A DNA stretch of 64,000 bases. Source: Diphasiastrum complanatum (Eukaryota; Streptophyta; Lycopodiopsida; Lycopodiales; Lycopodiaceae). The position numbers were made by a program, and so were the translations under genes. Within the stretch, counting starts at the first letter, position 1, and the number at the start of each line of letters is the position of its first letter. The stretch is from positions 29,350,303 through 29,414,302 of the forward strand of contig CM055113.1 in the NCBI GenBank assembly GCA_029204225.1. Reading direction: 5' to 3'. This document shows, in pieces, positions 1 to 11,594 of this stretch. The notes beneath the pieces were generated by a model, which worked only from the letters and a program-made list of their open reading frames with translations, made no database searches and was not told where the DNA came from.

Positions 1-1352
1 GTCCAATTTGCTACTTTCACTCAAAATGGACTCTCCCATGTTTGCCATCGCAAAACTGCTTGAAACTTCTACCGTAGGCTAAAAACAGTATGGCCGAGGC
101 CAACAGTGATGTCAAAAAGTTGAAAATAATGACTTGCACTTTTTCCCTTACAGGCCACTCGCCGCTTTTCACCAATTTGAAAGCCAAATTGGCATCGCCT
201 CCGAAATGCACTCAGTCATCAACTCCCAACAACGTGCCCAGTGGAATGGTGAAATCACTTCTGGCGCACTCCGAACACTTCTCCGCTGCAATCACTCTGT
301 TTTGCTATACCGTACTTGCAGGTACAGTCCGGGTGTCCTTCGTTTGGAGGTTATAGCCTTTCGTTTGGGTCAAAACGGGCAAAGGACCCAAAAATAGGGA
401 TTTTCTTTGTTTTTGAAGTGTTTCTTCGCCTTGAAGAAACTTCGATCTTCACTTGTGAAGGGACCCAACTCAACTTTCACTTTGAAAATTTTTAATGAAG
501 TTGAAGGCCAGAATGCACTTCAATTCTTTAGGGCCCTCTTCAATGCTCTTTTAAAAACAATCCACTGGTTCTCTTGGATCCGATGGTCCAAATTCAATGC
601 TAGAGGTTCGATCTCTATCGTTAATCATGATGGACACTGATCCGACGATTCAGCACTGTCTTCACTACTTGCAGCCATTGGACCACCTTAGAACGCTAAG
701 AGGAGACTCCTCTTCCGCGCTGCGAACAGTCCCGCGACCTCCTTGTCTACGGCCGTGCCTCCCCAAGCTACATGTTGCTTGATCAAACTCGCCTACGGAT
801 CAATTTGAGCACAATCTGAGGTCTGGAACAGAGTTGCCCTACTAATACCAAATCTGTAGAGTGTTTGATCATGAAATTCCGCGGAGAAACGGTGATTTAA
901 ACTCAACTTGACAAAGGGCTTTTTTTTTTCCACCTTTTACACAAATCTACTAGGTTAACTATCTGGAGACAAATCTCTGACACAAACCTCAAAATATCTC
1001 CATGGCTGGTTGACAATGTAGTTAGCTTCCTTCCTATCCTTACGGCATCCAAAATGGTGCACAAACAGCGAAGAAATCACCAGTTATGTGTAGAAAAACC
1101 GTAACCCCAAACCCAGTTTCAATTTGCAACTGGCTTCAAAATTGTCAATTTTTCACTAGGTTTTTACCCTGTCTGATGCTATGCACAAGCTATTAATCCC
1201 TCTACTGAGCTTGGCAAGCCTCTATAATCTAGAAACCGTGCACCAGTGCTTCTCTTTCCGTCTTCAACCCGTCGTAAACCCCAAACACTCAGAAGACAAT
1301 TCTCTCGAAGCTCTCTTCAACGACGATGTTGTACTGTGTACACTCCCTGTAC
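1..1352 (-). other. Unrecognised leader/internal part of a minus-strand LTR element
   Basis: This stretch lies directly downstream, on the minus strand, of a primer-binding site at 1353-1365, so it should be the 5' internal region of a retroelement whose 5' LTR is to the right. I see no intact gag. Short minus-strand frames exist, including a 64-residue one at 17-211, but none carries a recognisable domain. The element continues beyond the left edge of the window. Assignment rests on position only. Confidence 0.35.
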
Positions 1353-1365
1353 GGCTCTGATACCA
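1353..1365 (-). other. Primer-binding site, initiator-Met tRNA type
   Basis: The plus strand reads ggctctgatacca, the reverse complement of TGGTATCAGAGCC. That is the usual plant Copia primer-binding site, complementary to the 3' end of initiator methionine tRNA. It gives the orientation of the flanking LTR. Confidence 0.7.
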
Positions 1366-1672
1366 ACTTAGAATTTGCTTTGCACAGAAACACAAATCAT
1401 GCTACACAGTAACACAGACAGAAAACAATCTCCACAACAAGCTCACATAGCAACTGTATTTCTCAAAATGAAATTACACTGTACATATAGTTGTTCACTC
1501 AGGCAACCCATGCATGACCCAAGTTGTCGTTGGCGGGACACGTGTCCCGTCGACTTGCCTCGTGGTGAGGCCAACTAATTCTTATCCAATAATAGGACCC
1601 ACAGTACAGTAACATAGTGATTCTACTTTAATTCTAAATCAATCAACGTGAGATCTTCAACTCCTACACACC
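1366..1672 (-). repeat. Putative 5' LTR of the minus-strand element
   Basis: About 300 bp follow the minus-strand primer-binding site and end near a TGTAGGAG start, read on the minus strand. A GGGACACGTGTCCC palindrome lies inside it (about 1534-1547). The terminal CA is not visible next to the primer-binding site and no second copy is in the window, so both ends are approximate. Confidence 0.4.
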
Positions 1673-1680
1673 TTACAACA

Positions 1681-2600
1681 CAAAGAAATTTGTTCATCTT
1701 GGTGACAATAGTACTCACACTATTGAAGGTGAAGGTACTGTAAGATTGTGATTCCAACATGATCAATTCAAATTACTATCAAAGATCTTAAATGTTCTCA
1801 CACTCTCTACAAATCTGTTATCAGTAAGTAGAATTACAAATTTAGGTCATAAGATAGAATTCGAATCTGGTCAATGCAAAATTGTTGATAGGAGTAATAA
1901 GATCCTTGCACCCGGCAAGAGGCATGGTTACTTATATAGATTGGCACGTTGCTATTTGGAGTCTAGTCAAGCCTTGAAAACTTCTATTTTAGTCAATAAA
2001 GCATTACTATGGCATCATCGCTTAGGAAACTTGAATTATGGATCTGTTTTGAACATGTCCAGACAATCCATGGTTCTTGATCTCGACTATCCTTCTGGTA
2101 AGGTTGATCTCCCTGTCTGTCATAGCTGCATCTTTGAAAAGTAGACTAGGATTCCTTTTAGATCAAATCATAGGCATGCAGCAAAAGATTTGTTAGATGT
2201 TGTTCATACAGATATATGTGGACCTATGCAAACTCCTTCTTTGCTAGATGCAAAGTATTTCATTACCTTTATTGACAAATTCTCCAAAAGAACAGTTGTT
2301 TATTTCATTAAATAGAAATCAGAGGCTTTCATCAAATTCAGATAATTCAAAGAGCATGCTGAGAATCAAACTAACAAACAAATAAAAGCACCGAGGTCAG
2401 ATAACGGGAGAGAATAGATCTCCAATGAATTCAAGGAGTATTGCCTTAACAACGACATTGAGCAACAATACATTACCTCCTATTTGCCTCGGTCAAATGG
2501 TCTTGTTGACAGAAAGAACAAAACCTTAGTTGAATTGGCAAAGTGCATGTTATCACATGATACACTTATGAATTGCTTCTAGGTTGAAGCTGTTTCAATA
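1681..2600 (+). pseudogene. Degenerate Copia pol fragment: end of protease region, pre-integrase, integrase
   Basis: Conceptual translation gives the gag pre-integrase motif (WHHRLGNLNYGS, then CHSC) followed by the integrase core. The first two catalytic positions are recognisable (HTDICGP and RSDNG), and the third sits in NGLVDRKN, where most Copia integrases have NGVAERKN. At least five in-frame stops interrupt it (about 2142, 2314, 2343, 2415 and 2581), so it is dead. It stops just before the LTR at 2631, which appears to have inserted into it. The continuation on the other side is not found here. Confidence 0.8.
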
Positions 2601-2630
2601 AGAACCTATATTCAAACCTCTCAGACAAAA

Positions 2631-3272
2631 TGTGAAAGATTCAACTAGTTTCATCACATTTTGCTATATTTCCATATTTGGCATATTGAGGCCAAAACTT
2701 GTTTTAGACTTAGAGGTTGACTTTTCAAAGTTCATTAGTCTAAATTTCATCTGAATAAACACTTTTTGAAAGTGTGGAAAAGTTAGAATGCGAGTTTGAG
2801 TAGATTCAAATTTGAATAGTTGGGTACATTGAATCTAGACCCAAAATTAGTAGGGTTAGCATTTTGGTGGGAAAGCCAAGTGGCCAAATAGGGTTTGGAC
2901 CTGCTATAAAAAGATGTAACTCATGGAGAGAGCAATCTTCTCTCTTCTCTATCTCGTTATACATGGTTCTCTTGGGTTCTACTATCCATTGGTGCACTAT
3001 CTTGGTGATTGCTTGCAATTCTATGTGTAGAATGATCTACATTTGCTATTTTTGGATCCACACGTGTGAAATATAGTAGCTTTCTGGTTTTGTATGGACA
3101 ACAACTATACTTTTTTATTTCATTCAAGTTTTATCAAGTTCTATTGGTGTTTGCATCTCATTTTATCTATAGTTGCTGATTTTTCTACATTGGTGAGATT
3201 AGTAGTGTATTTCTCTTTCTAACCAAAGATCATTCAAGTAGATTGGATCTTAAGGATCTGAAATCTTTCACA
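2631..3272 (+). repeat. 5' LTR of a Copia-type element (642 bp)
   Basis: The unit starts TGTGAAAGATT and ends AATCTTTCACA, an 11-bp perfect inverted terminus of the TG...CA type. TGGTATCAGAGC follows immediately, so this is a 5' LTR. It carries a CACACGTGTG palindrome at 3059-3068. No partner LTR lies in the window, so the element is truncated downstream. Confidence 0.8.
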
Positions 3273-3850
3273 TGGTATCAGAGCTGGTTTTTCAGGTTAT
3301 GAAGGAGGATCATATCTATCAATGATTTGGTGAAGATATCAAGTCTAGAGCATGCTAGAGAGGATTCTACACCAAAATCGAGTTTTTTGCTTTTGTAGAT
3401 TGGATCTTTTGTAGATCAAATCACTATATAGGTCAATATACTTGATCAATTCTGATTTGTAATTCACATACTAGATTTGGCCGATTTTTGGACCATTGGT
3501 TCAGCCTAAGTGGTGGCTTATAGATTGCATATCAAATTTTTAGCATTTGCATGTAGATTTGGAATAGTCAATTTTTTTGTGATTTTGTCAAAGCCCTAAT
3601 TTTGATTGGATCTCTAGATAGTGAGGTTGCCGGACTTCATTTGAGTGTGTTTCAAGCTTAGGAAGTGGCAAAAGTCATTAGATTGAGGATAGATCATAGG
3701 TTGATCAAGATTCCATGATTCTATGTGTTGATTTGCTTGGATAAGTGCTAGAAGAGAATTTGTGAGATAGTTTCAAATCTTGGTGATTTCTTTTGAAAGC
3801 ATTTGTTGTTGTTAAAAGGAGTGCTTTGTGCATTGAAACAGGTTGAAAGA
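3273..3850 (+). other. Primer-binding site and untranslated leader after LTR 2631-3272
   Basis: The segment begins with the initiator-Met-type primer-binding site tggtatcagagct and continues as AT-rich sequence without a long frame, like the leader of plant Copia elements. No gag follows. The element seems cut off near 3850. Confidence 0.55.
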
Positions 3851-4767
3851 AAAGGCTACTACCCGGTCAACGAGCTAAAACAAATCCCAGTGCCTCACCA
3901 TTGTATTTTACGACAACGGAAATGAAAACATGACCAAGTCGGCGAAAAGACTTAGATCTATTTGTAATATAACGTCAGACACCTGTGGAAGGTGCATTGT
4001 ACTCGTAAGCCTATGGCACAAGAAGTAGAAATATATCTATGTTCTAATGGACCTAAAATTAAAAAGGACCCAAGTAATCAAAATTGCAATTTGGCTTACA
4101 ACTTTTTAGAAAGTCAAGTTCTTATGGCACATGGTTTTGGGTGCACCAAAAATCCTAACCCTAGGTTTATCTATATAAGGGCATGTGACAGCATTTTGCA
4201 ATCACTTTTCATTGTCAAGAATAGAGATTGAGAGAGAGAGAGAGAGAAGCCTCCTCCTACCATTCTTACTTTGTGAAGCCCTCTTTTTTACTTGTGTATG
4301 CTTACTTGTGGATGAATGAATGTTTGACTATTGTTGTTTAATCATGCTATCACATTCTTGAAAGATCGTTAGTCATTCATCCACAAAATCACACTCAAAA
4401 CAAAATAGGTGCTAGAAAATTCCCTTGAAAGAGATCAATAGGACCTATTAGATAGGCTCTATTTTCAAAATCCTATTGGCTAATATTCACATTGATCCTA
4501 TTCATTCATCTTGGACCCAACTTGATCTAAGGGTCCACAAAAAGTACAATAGAAATCACAAGATTCATGTGAGTCCAAAATTGGACCCAACTCTAGAAAA
4601 GTGAACTCTAAGATTAAAATTGACTTTGGGCCTCAAGTTTTATTTTAATTACAAAGGGGCCCAAGTCTATTATTCTATTTACAGTTCAACTTGCATGCTC
4701 ATTGCACCATGGGCTTATACGCGTAGGATGCCATGCCCTTGCAACACATTTTACTGACCGATATTAT
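3851..4767. other. Non-coding sequence, probably another LTR remnant
   Basis: No protein homology is seen on either strand. A TATA-like tatataagg lies near 4170-4180, followed by a (GA)n run at 4230-4247. This could be an LTR promoter region, or the 3' end of the minus-strand gypsy element whose last frame stops at 4768. I could not find matching ends. Confidence 0.35.
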
Positions 4768-5508
4768 TTATTTACAATTTCTCGGGAATACCCCCAACAC
4801 CTTCATAGCAGAACGTGTTGCTTGTGCATCTGCTACGACCTCGTCTCGTTCGGCAGTAAGTTGTGTGATAACAGTCTGATGGTGGGAGATATTCATTTGG
4901 ATTTGGTTCTAGAGGTGGCTGAGCATTTGTTGTTGTTGTTGATTATAAGCAGTGAGGTTCCGGATCTGTTGCTGCTGTTGCTTGCTTTCCTCCTCCAACC
5001 TTACTTTTTCTTTCTAAAGATCTGCCATAATGCCATCGTCAAACTGCCTCATGGTATATTGGCCCCTAAGTTTCGAATAAGTTATATTAGGAGCTCATTT
5101 ACCAACCAAACCGCTTTTTGGGCTGTGAGGGATAGTTGCTCCCAAGGGCCAATATTAAGAACTATGCGGGTATAGTTGGGATATGGCATGGGATTAAATG
5201 GGAGAAAATCTGGAATTGGCAGAGAGCTTGGATTTTGAGAAAAGATAGGAAGTGGTGATTGAGGGATGAGAGGGGATGTTGGTGGGGGTGATTGTTGTAT
5301 GAGAGGTGGTGAATGTGGTGGTGACAGAATGCGTGTGGGGGATGTGTGGATCGGAGGAGTTGTGATGGTGGGGATGTAGTCTATGTTAATAATTGCAAAG
5401 CAAAATCATCTACATTGACTGCAGAGTCAAGTAGGGTGGAAGATTGTATAGGTGAGGACTTTGGTCGAATTGTGGAATCAAAGCCCATGTTGAGTGTGAA
5501 TGACGGGG
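4768..5508 (-). pseudogene. 3' part of minus-strand Ty3/gypsy element: Pro-rich plus coiled-coil extension
   Basis: Read on the minus strand and continuing from 11595 across the Copia insertion at 5514-11589, the sequence encodes a proline/threonine-rich stretch. A glutamine-rich, heptad-like segment follows (…EEESKQQQQQIRNL…) and ends at a stop at 4768-4770. At least one in-frame stop and shifts interrupt it. It lies downstream of the gypsy integrase C-terminal region, so it may be an extra 3' ORF or a gag-like segment. I do not recognise a family. Confidence 0.45.
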
Positions 5509-5513
5509 TGGAT

Positions 5514-6194
5514 TGTTAAAAATTCACAATTCTAGCTTGACTAGTTTTGGTCATATGACTTGTAAATAGTTAGATGGTCATGATGTGGCTTGTCACACGT
5601 GCCAAATAGCATAGGATTCCATTCATAAGGATGTTCTCAAGTAGACCTAAGTGTTATAACCTTTGGAATGAGTCCAAATTATGCTTAGATACAAGGGAGA
5701 AAAAATAGGAGCTATTTTTGGTAATTTTTGCATTGTTGAGGGATCTCCAAGATTCCAACCCTAACTTGGTAGGGATGAAAGATCCACCAAAATTAGCATT
5801 AGGGATAGGTTTAGGGCTACTCATACCTGCCCAAAACCGTGATGGATCATGTATATATAGGTGATGATATCTCACCAAAATCAATCAAGCAATTTCATGT
5901 TTTTTCTCTCATAATGGTGCAATTGCTCTCTATGTTCATAATTGTTTGAGTACTTGTGATTACTAATGATTATAGGATTGAATGTAGGTCTAGTGTACAG
6001 TACTCAGACTTTGGGAGGCCGTACTTTCACACGTGTGAAGCCTTCTTCAAGGATTTGGGCCATTTAGTGAGGTTCAAGCATAGATTTTTGATGGATTTTG
6101 ATGGTTCACTTGTGCTAATCTTATGAAATCATAATATATTGTTTCCCTCATCATTTCAAGTGTTTTAGGATCCTTATTTGCTGTAATTTTTACA
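5514..6194 (+). repeat. 5' LTR of element B
   Basis: It starts TGTTAAAAATT and ends AATTTTTACA, and matches the 3' LTR at 10909-11589 in length. It carries TTCACACGTGTGAA at 6026-6039 and a TATA-like tatatatagg near 5851. Confidence 0.95.
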
Positions 6195-7005
6195 TCGTAT
6201 CAGAGCCTAAAGGCTGAAATGAGCTAAATCCTTGGTTTTCATTCAATTCGATCACAATTTTTGATCTAAATCTTGTGTAGATTGGATCTTAGCATCTAGT
6301 ATTGATTCTAGAACTCAAAGTGAGTCAAATACATTGGAGATTGGTGTTGTGTGACTTCATTTTCAGGTGTTTAGGTGTCTAAAACCAGAGGCAAAGTTGA
6401 ATTCAATTCACATTACCAAGATAGCAAGTTTTGCTTGCTCCAAGCATTGATTTCTAAGCGAGTGTTGGAGGTAATTTCATAGAGGAGGCTTTCTAGCATT
6501 CAAGGAGAGGGAAGATCAGAGTTTTGGGGACTCTTCAAGGCTGTTCTAAGGTGTAGTAGGCACCTCCTAAAGTGATTTAGGTTCAGTCCAACCATTGCTT
6601 GACTTATGCACCAAATTAGATCAATTTTTCATCAATTTTGATCATTTTTTGCTTGTGATTGGATAGTAGATTGTGTTGCATCCTCATTAAGTTCCATTTA
6701 GATCTTTTACAAGTGATTTTGGAAGTATATTAGGTTGCTAAAATTCACTCTTGATCAAATCATTTGGAAGCTTTAATGTTCTTTATAGAAAGAGGGGCAA
6801 TTCTACTAGTATTGTCTACTTCAATCAAGCAAGTGCATTGTTTCTAGTATTCTATGATTTGATTTTGTTAGAGATCATTCTTAGATCTTTATAGGAAGTC
6901 TATTACTGATATTTTCAGGTCCCTAAGAAGTGGGATAAGGTAGACCTTCAATCAAATCAATAGAAGTAACCTTCATTTGTGTCAAGTCCTTGATTAGGAG
7001 ACTAG
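6195..7005 (+). other. Primer-binding site and leader of element B
   Basis: TCGTATCAGAGCC follows the LTR directly. It is the initiator-Met primer-binding site with one change (TGG to TCG). The following 800 bp have no long frame and lead to the gag ATG at 7006. Confidence 0.8.
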
Positions 7006-7962
7006 ATGGCATCTATAAATGCATATCTTTTGGATACTAATGAAAGGCTCAACAAAACTAACTATTCCATATGGAAAGTTAGAATGGAATCCATCATGAT
7101 CATGCAAGATCTGATGGAAATTGTAAATGGTAAGGAGGGTGAACCTATTCATCCTCAAGAAAAAGCCAAATACATCAAGAGGTGCAATGTTGCACTACAT
7201 TGCATAAAAATGAATGTTGCAAATGAACTCTTAAGAGAGGTAGGAGATTGCACTTCAGCTCAAGATGCTTGGGAGACTTTGCAAAAGTTCTATGAATCCA
7301 AGAACCAAACTAGAATGTTAGCTTTGAAGAATCAAATCTATAGAAGCTATCAAAAGAAAGGAGAGAGTGCACATACGTTTTTCCTAACAGTAAAGGAATT
7401 GAACAAAGAGCTAGCCTTTATAGGTGACCCTATCAAGGATGAAGAGCTTGTTCAACTCATATTGAATGGACTAAGCTTTGAGTTTGACAATTTGGTTCAG
7501 GGATATGCAATTATGGGTAAGCTACCCATACTTGAAGAACTTCAAGGCACACTCATGGCCGAGGAATCAAGAAGGAGCCAAATGCAAGAGAGGATGGATA
7601 GGCTTTCCATCAAAGGTGGAGATGACCAAGCTCTCTTCACCAAAGGCAAAGGCAAGTCCAAAGGCAAAGGATCAACATTCAAGAAGTCTACAAAGCTTGA
7701 GGATCAAGAAGGACCCTCAAAGGCATCTCCATCAACCACCAAAGTCAATAAGGACAAATCAAAGGTGAAGTGCTACTATTGTAGCAAGATGGGGCATTAT
7801 GCCTCGGAATGCTTCAAGAGGAAGCAAGATCAAAGCCAAGCCAACATGAGCAAAGAGGAGGAGGAGGAGGAGAGTTCACATGAGGACTCTCTCATGATGT
7901 CCATTTCTTCAACAAGCTTCAAAGGAGAAGATCCTTGGTGGATTGACTCGGGTGCTAGTTGA
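7006..7962 (+). CDS. gag: Copia gag with N-terminal part of protease (element B)
   Basis: A 318-residue frame starts at ATG 7006. The N-terminal half is the Copia nucleocapsid domain (NYSIWKVRME near residue 20, and the ELVQLILNGL segment). A basic Lys/Gly-rich linker follows, then a CCHC zinc knuckle CYYCSKMGHYASEC near residue 255, an acidic Glu run, and the protease signature WWIDSGAS at the very end. A stop directly follows DSGAS. In related copies here (52479-54188 and 58486-59561) the protease continues in the same frame, so the stop results from a deletion. Gag itself is intact and could still form particles and package RNA. Confidence 0.85.
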   Translation: MASINAYLLDTNERLNKTNYSIWKVRMESIMIMQDLMEIVNGKEGEPIHPQEKAKYIKRCNVALHCIKMNVANELLREVGDCTSAQDAWETLQKFYESKNQTRMLALKNQIYRSYQKKGESAHTFFLTVKELNKELAFIGDPIKDEELVQLILNGLSFEFDNLVQGYAIMGKLPILEELQGTLMAEESRRSQMQERMDRLSIKGGDDQALFTKGKGKSKGKGSTFKKSTKLEDQEGPSKASPSTTKVNKDKSKVKCYYCSKMGHYASECFKRKQDQSQANMSKEEEEEESSHEDSLMMSISSTSFKGEDPWWIDSGAS

Positions 7963-10894
7963 TGAAGCTTGTAAGATTGAAGGAGTTGGTAGAATTCCCC
8001 TTTGCTTAGGATCTTCCAAAAAGATCAACATAGAAGGTGTTTTGTACATTCCTACAATAACAAAGAATCTACTAAGTGTTGGCCAAATGGTAGACAATGG
8101 TTTCAATGTTGACTTTGCTTCAAATGAATGTTTCATCAAGAAGAAGGGTAAGATAGTGGCTAAGGGCACTAGACTTGGCAAACTTTATAAGTTGAATGCA
8201 TTTGTGGATACTAATGTTGTCATGTTGGCCGAGAAAAGCAAGATATCTACCTTTACTTTATGGCACAAAAGACTTGGACATGTCAACTCGGGTTCCATGG
8301 AGGCTATGATCAAGAAGGAGTATGCTTTAGGCCTACCAAGGTCTATTGGGAAGGAAGACAAGGTTTGTGAAGCTTGTGCCTTATCCAAGGCACATAAGAA
8401 GGTGTTTCCTAACTCCATCACAAAGTCATCTCATCCTCTTGAACTCATACACTCAGATGTGCACATTGCTAGCACCAAATCTAATGGAGGTTCATCCATG
8501 TTTTTAACCTTCATTGATGACTACTCAAGATATTGTTGGGTGTTCTTACTTTCCTTCAAGTCTCAAGTATTTGATACTTTTGTGAAGTTCAAGTTGTTTG
8601 TGGAAAAGCATCATAATCATAGCATCAAGATTCTTAGAAGTGACAATGGTGGAGAATTCATCTCCAATGAGTTCAAGGCCTTTTGTGAGGAGGAAGGGAT
8701 CAAGAAAGAGACTTCTTGTCCTTACAACCCTCAACAAAATGGAGTTGCTGAAAGAAGGAATAGAACATTATGTGATTGTTCTAAGGCTTTAAGATTAGAT
8801 GCTTGTTTGTCCAGATCCTTTTGGGGTGAGTCTCTTGTATGTGCAAACTACTTGATGAATAGGGTGTCTTGCAAAGCAATTGAAGGCAAAACTCCTTATG
8901 AGATGTTGTATGGAAAGAAACCCAATCTTAATCACTTGAAAGTTTTTGGGTGTATATGTTATGTGCATGTGCCATTGGAAACAAGAACCAAGGAGGATCC
9001 ATCTTCCACAAGAGGGATCATGCTTGGATATGCAAGCTCAAGCAAGGGCTACAAAGTCTATCTCCCATCCTTGAACAAATTTGTTGTTTCAAGGGATGTC
9101 ATCTTTGATGAACATCATATGCATATGCTTGAAGAAGGCTCAAGTGCTCCAACAATCAAGAAGAAGATGGCCGAGGAGCAAGATCTTGGTTTTGAGGAGG
9201 AGCTCATGGAGGAGCAAGCACCAAACCCACCTATCACACCAAGGAGATCTTCAAGGGCAAAAGTGGAGCCATCAAGGCTCACATATCAAGGCAAAGGACA
9301 GCAAGTTGAGGGTATCTCATCCACTTCTTATGCTTTATCTAGTTTTGAAGAACCGTCTAATGTTGAAGATGCATTCAACTCCAAAGAATGGTATAAAGCT
9401 ATGTTGGATGAGTATGATGCCTTGATTGAGAATGAAACTTGGTTGCTTGTTGAGAGACCTCAAAGGAATGTAATAGGATGCAAGTGGGTCTTCAAGCTTA
9501 AGTTGAATGCAAATGGGAGTGTTAACAAACATAAAGCAAGATTAGTTGCAAAAGGTTATGCTCAAGAGAGAGGGATAGACTATGAGGAAACTTTTGCACC
9601 CGTGGCCAAGATGGTCACAATAAGGCTAATCATTGCACTTGCATCACATTTTGGATGGATTCTATGTCAAATGGATGTCTCTAATGCTTTCTTGAATGGT
9701 TTTTTGGAAGAGGATATCTATATGGAGCAGCCACAAGGGTTCATCAAGCATGGAATGGAGAACAAAGTATGTCATCTCCAAAGAAGCATCTATGGCTTGA
9801 AGCAAGCCTCGAGATCTTGGAATTCAAGACTACATTGCTATCTTATTTCACTTTCTTTTGTTCAAAGTGAATATGATCCTACTCTTTACATTAAGTTTGA
9901 TGATGTTGGTATTGTACTTTTACTCATTTATGTAGATGACATCATCATTAGTGGAAATAGTGTTGATGGTATTGAAAAAATCAAGATAGATCTATCCTTA
10001 GAGTTCAAGATGGTAGATCTAGGGTGTCTTCACTTCATCTTAGGCATCGAAGTACTTAGAGGGTCTGATTTTATCTTTATAAGTCAAGTAAACTATGCTC
10101 AAAGTCTTTTGAAGAAGTTTAAGATGGAAGTATGCAAAAGTGTTGACACACCAATGGAGCAAGATGTAAAAGTGCCAAATGAAGATGATGAAAGATCCTT
10201 CATGGACATCACTTTGTTTAGGCAACTTATAGGTTCCTTAATGTGGATCACTATAACTAGACCAGATCTTAGCTTTAGTGTATGTAGGTTGAGCCAATCC
10301 ATGCAAAAGCCATTGAATATCCATTGGAAAAAGGCTAAGAGGATTCTAAGATACATCTCGGGTACATTGGATTTTGGGATTCTATATAGAGGAGATGTGA
10401 TTAACCTTCATGCATTTAGTGATTCAGATTTTGCAAGGGACAAGAGGGATAGGAAATCAACAAGTGCCTATTCAACTTTCATAGGAGAAGGTGTGGTTTC
10501 ATGGCTTTCAAAAAAGCAAGAAACTACATCTCTATCTTCAACCGAGGCCGAGTACAAAGCTTTGACAACCACTACAAAGGAGGTACTTTGGATCAAGAGA
10601 TTATTGGTGGAACTAAAGATCATGGATTCAGAGGAGGCACCAATCATCTACAATGACAATATATCAGCCCAACACCTTGCATCTAACCCAATCTTCCATG
10701 CAAGATCTAAGCACATTGAGATATGCCATCACTTTGTGAGAGAAATGGTGCAAGCCAAGGAGATTGCTTTGGAGCATGTTCCAAGCAATGAATGTGTAGC
10801 TGATATACTTACTAAACCACTTCAAAAGACACCTTTTATGAAGTTCAGATCATCACTTGGAGTGATTAGTAAAGCAATGATTGAACCAAGCTAG
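7961..10894 (+). pseudogene. pol: Copia pol of element B: pre-integrase, integrase, reverse transcriptase, RNase H
   Basis: About 977 residues are open in the +1 frame relative to gag. In order: the protease tail (DEACKIEGVG), pre-integrase LWHKRLGHVN with CEAC, integrase with HSDVH, RSDNGGEF and NGVAERRN, reverse transcriptase with YVDD near 9945, and RNase H with SDSDFA, STEAEY and the conserved NPIFHARSKHIEI end. The frame has no ATG of its own. In intact relatives it is fused to gag. Roughly 25-30 codons between DSGAS and the tail are missing, so gag and pol are out of frame and the protease is destroyed. The downstream enzymes have no stop and keep their key residues. Confidence 0.88.
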
Positions 10895-10908
10895 ATAGTG
10901 AGGAGGAG
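10895..10908 (+). other. Polypurine tract of element B
   Basis: The purine-rich atagtgaggaggag lies between the pol stop and the TG of the 3' LTR, the expected place for plus-strand priming. Confidence 0.75.
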
Positions 10909-11589
10909 TGTTAAAAATTCACAATTCTAGCTTGACTAGTTTTGGTCATATGACTTGTAAATAGTTAGATGGTCATGATGTGGCTTGTCACACATGCCAA
11001 ATAGCATAGGATTCCATTCATAAGGATGTTCTCAAGTAGACCTAAGTGTTAGAACCTTTGGAATGAGTCCAAATTATGCTTAGATACAAGGGAGAAAAAA
11101 TAGGAGCTATTTTTGGTAATTTTGCATTGTTGAGGGATCTCCAAGATTCCAACCCTAACTTGGTAGGGATGAAAGATCCACCAAAATTAGAATTAGGGAT
11201 AGGTTTAGGGCTACTCATACCTGCCCAAAACCGTGATGGATCATGTATATATAGGTGATGATGTCTCACCAAAATCAATCAAGCAATTTCATGTTTTTTC
11301 TCTCATAATGGTGCAATTGCTCTCTATGTTCATAATTGTTTGAGTACTTGTGATTACTAATGATTATAGGATTGAATGTAGGTCTGGTGTACAGTACTCA
11401 GACTGTGGGAGGCCGTACTTTCACACGTGTGAAGCCTTCTTCAAGGATTTGGGCCATTTAGTGAGGTTCAAGCATAGATTTTTGATGGATTTTGATGGTT
11501 CAACTTGTGCTAATCTTATGAGATCATAATCTATTGTTTCCCTCATCATTTCAAGTGTTTTAGGATCCTTATTTGCTGTAATTTTTACA
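10909..11589 (+). repeat. 3' LTR of element B
   Basis: It is 681 bp long with the same ends as the 5' LTR. Roughly ten differences by eye include small indels in a T run and near 11500. It contains CACACGTGTG at 11422-11431. Confidence 0.95.
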
Positions 11590-11594
11590 TGGAT

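Larger units (their letters stand above)
5514..11589 (+). mobile_element. Copia LTR retrotransposon B, structurally complete, 6076 bp
   Basis: Two 681-bp LTRs flank gag-pol, and the 5-bp duplication TGGAT occurs at 5509-5513 and 11590-11594, which fixes the ends. Order inside: LTR, primer-binding site, leader of about 800 bp, gag, broken protease, pre-integrase, integrase, reverse transcriptase, RNase H, polypurine tract, LTR. The order integrase before reverse transcriptase defines Copia. The LTRs differ at roughly ten positions, so the insertion is fairly recent. It sits inside an older minus-strand gypsy element. A deletion in the protease probably makes this copy non-autonomous. Confidence 0.95.

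Noticed and set aside
4702-5175. 157-residue plus-strand frame with Leu-rich stretches
   Set aside because: The Leu runs are the antisense of CAG/CAA (Gln) codons of the minus-strand coiled-coil frame, which fits the gypsy context better.
7943-7962. Programmed +1 frameshift between gag and pol of element B
   Set aside because: Comparison with elements E and D-like shows missing protease codons at this point, so a deletion explains the frame change better than recoding.
5514-11589. CRISPR-like or prokaryotic accessory system
   Set aside because: No regularly spaced short repeats with unique spacers anywhere in the window. The repeats seen are LTRs, tandem duplications or microsatellites, and the DNA is plant nuclear.
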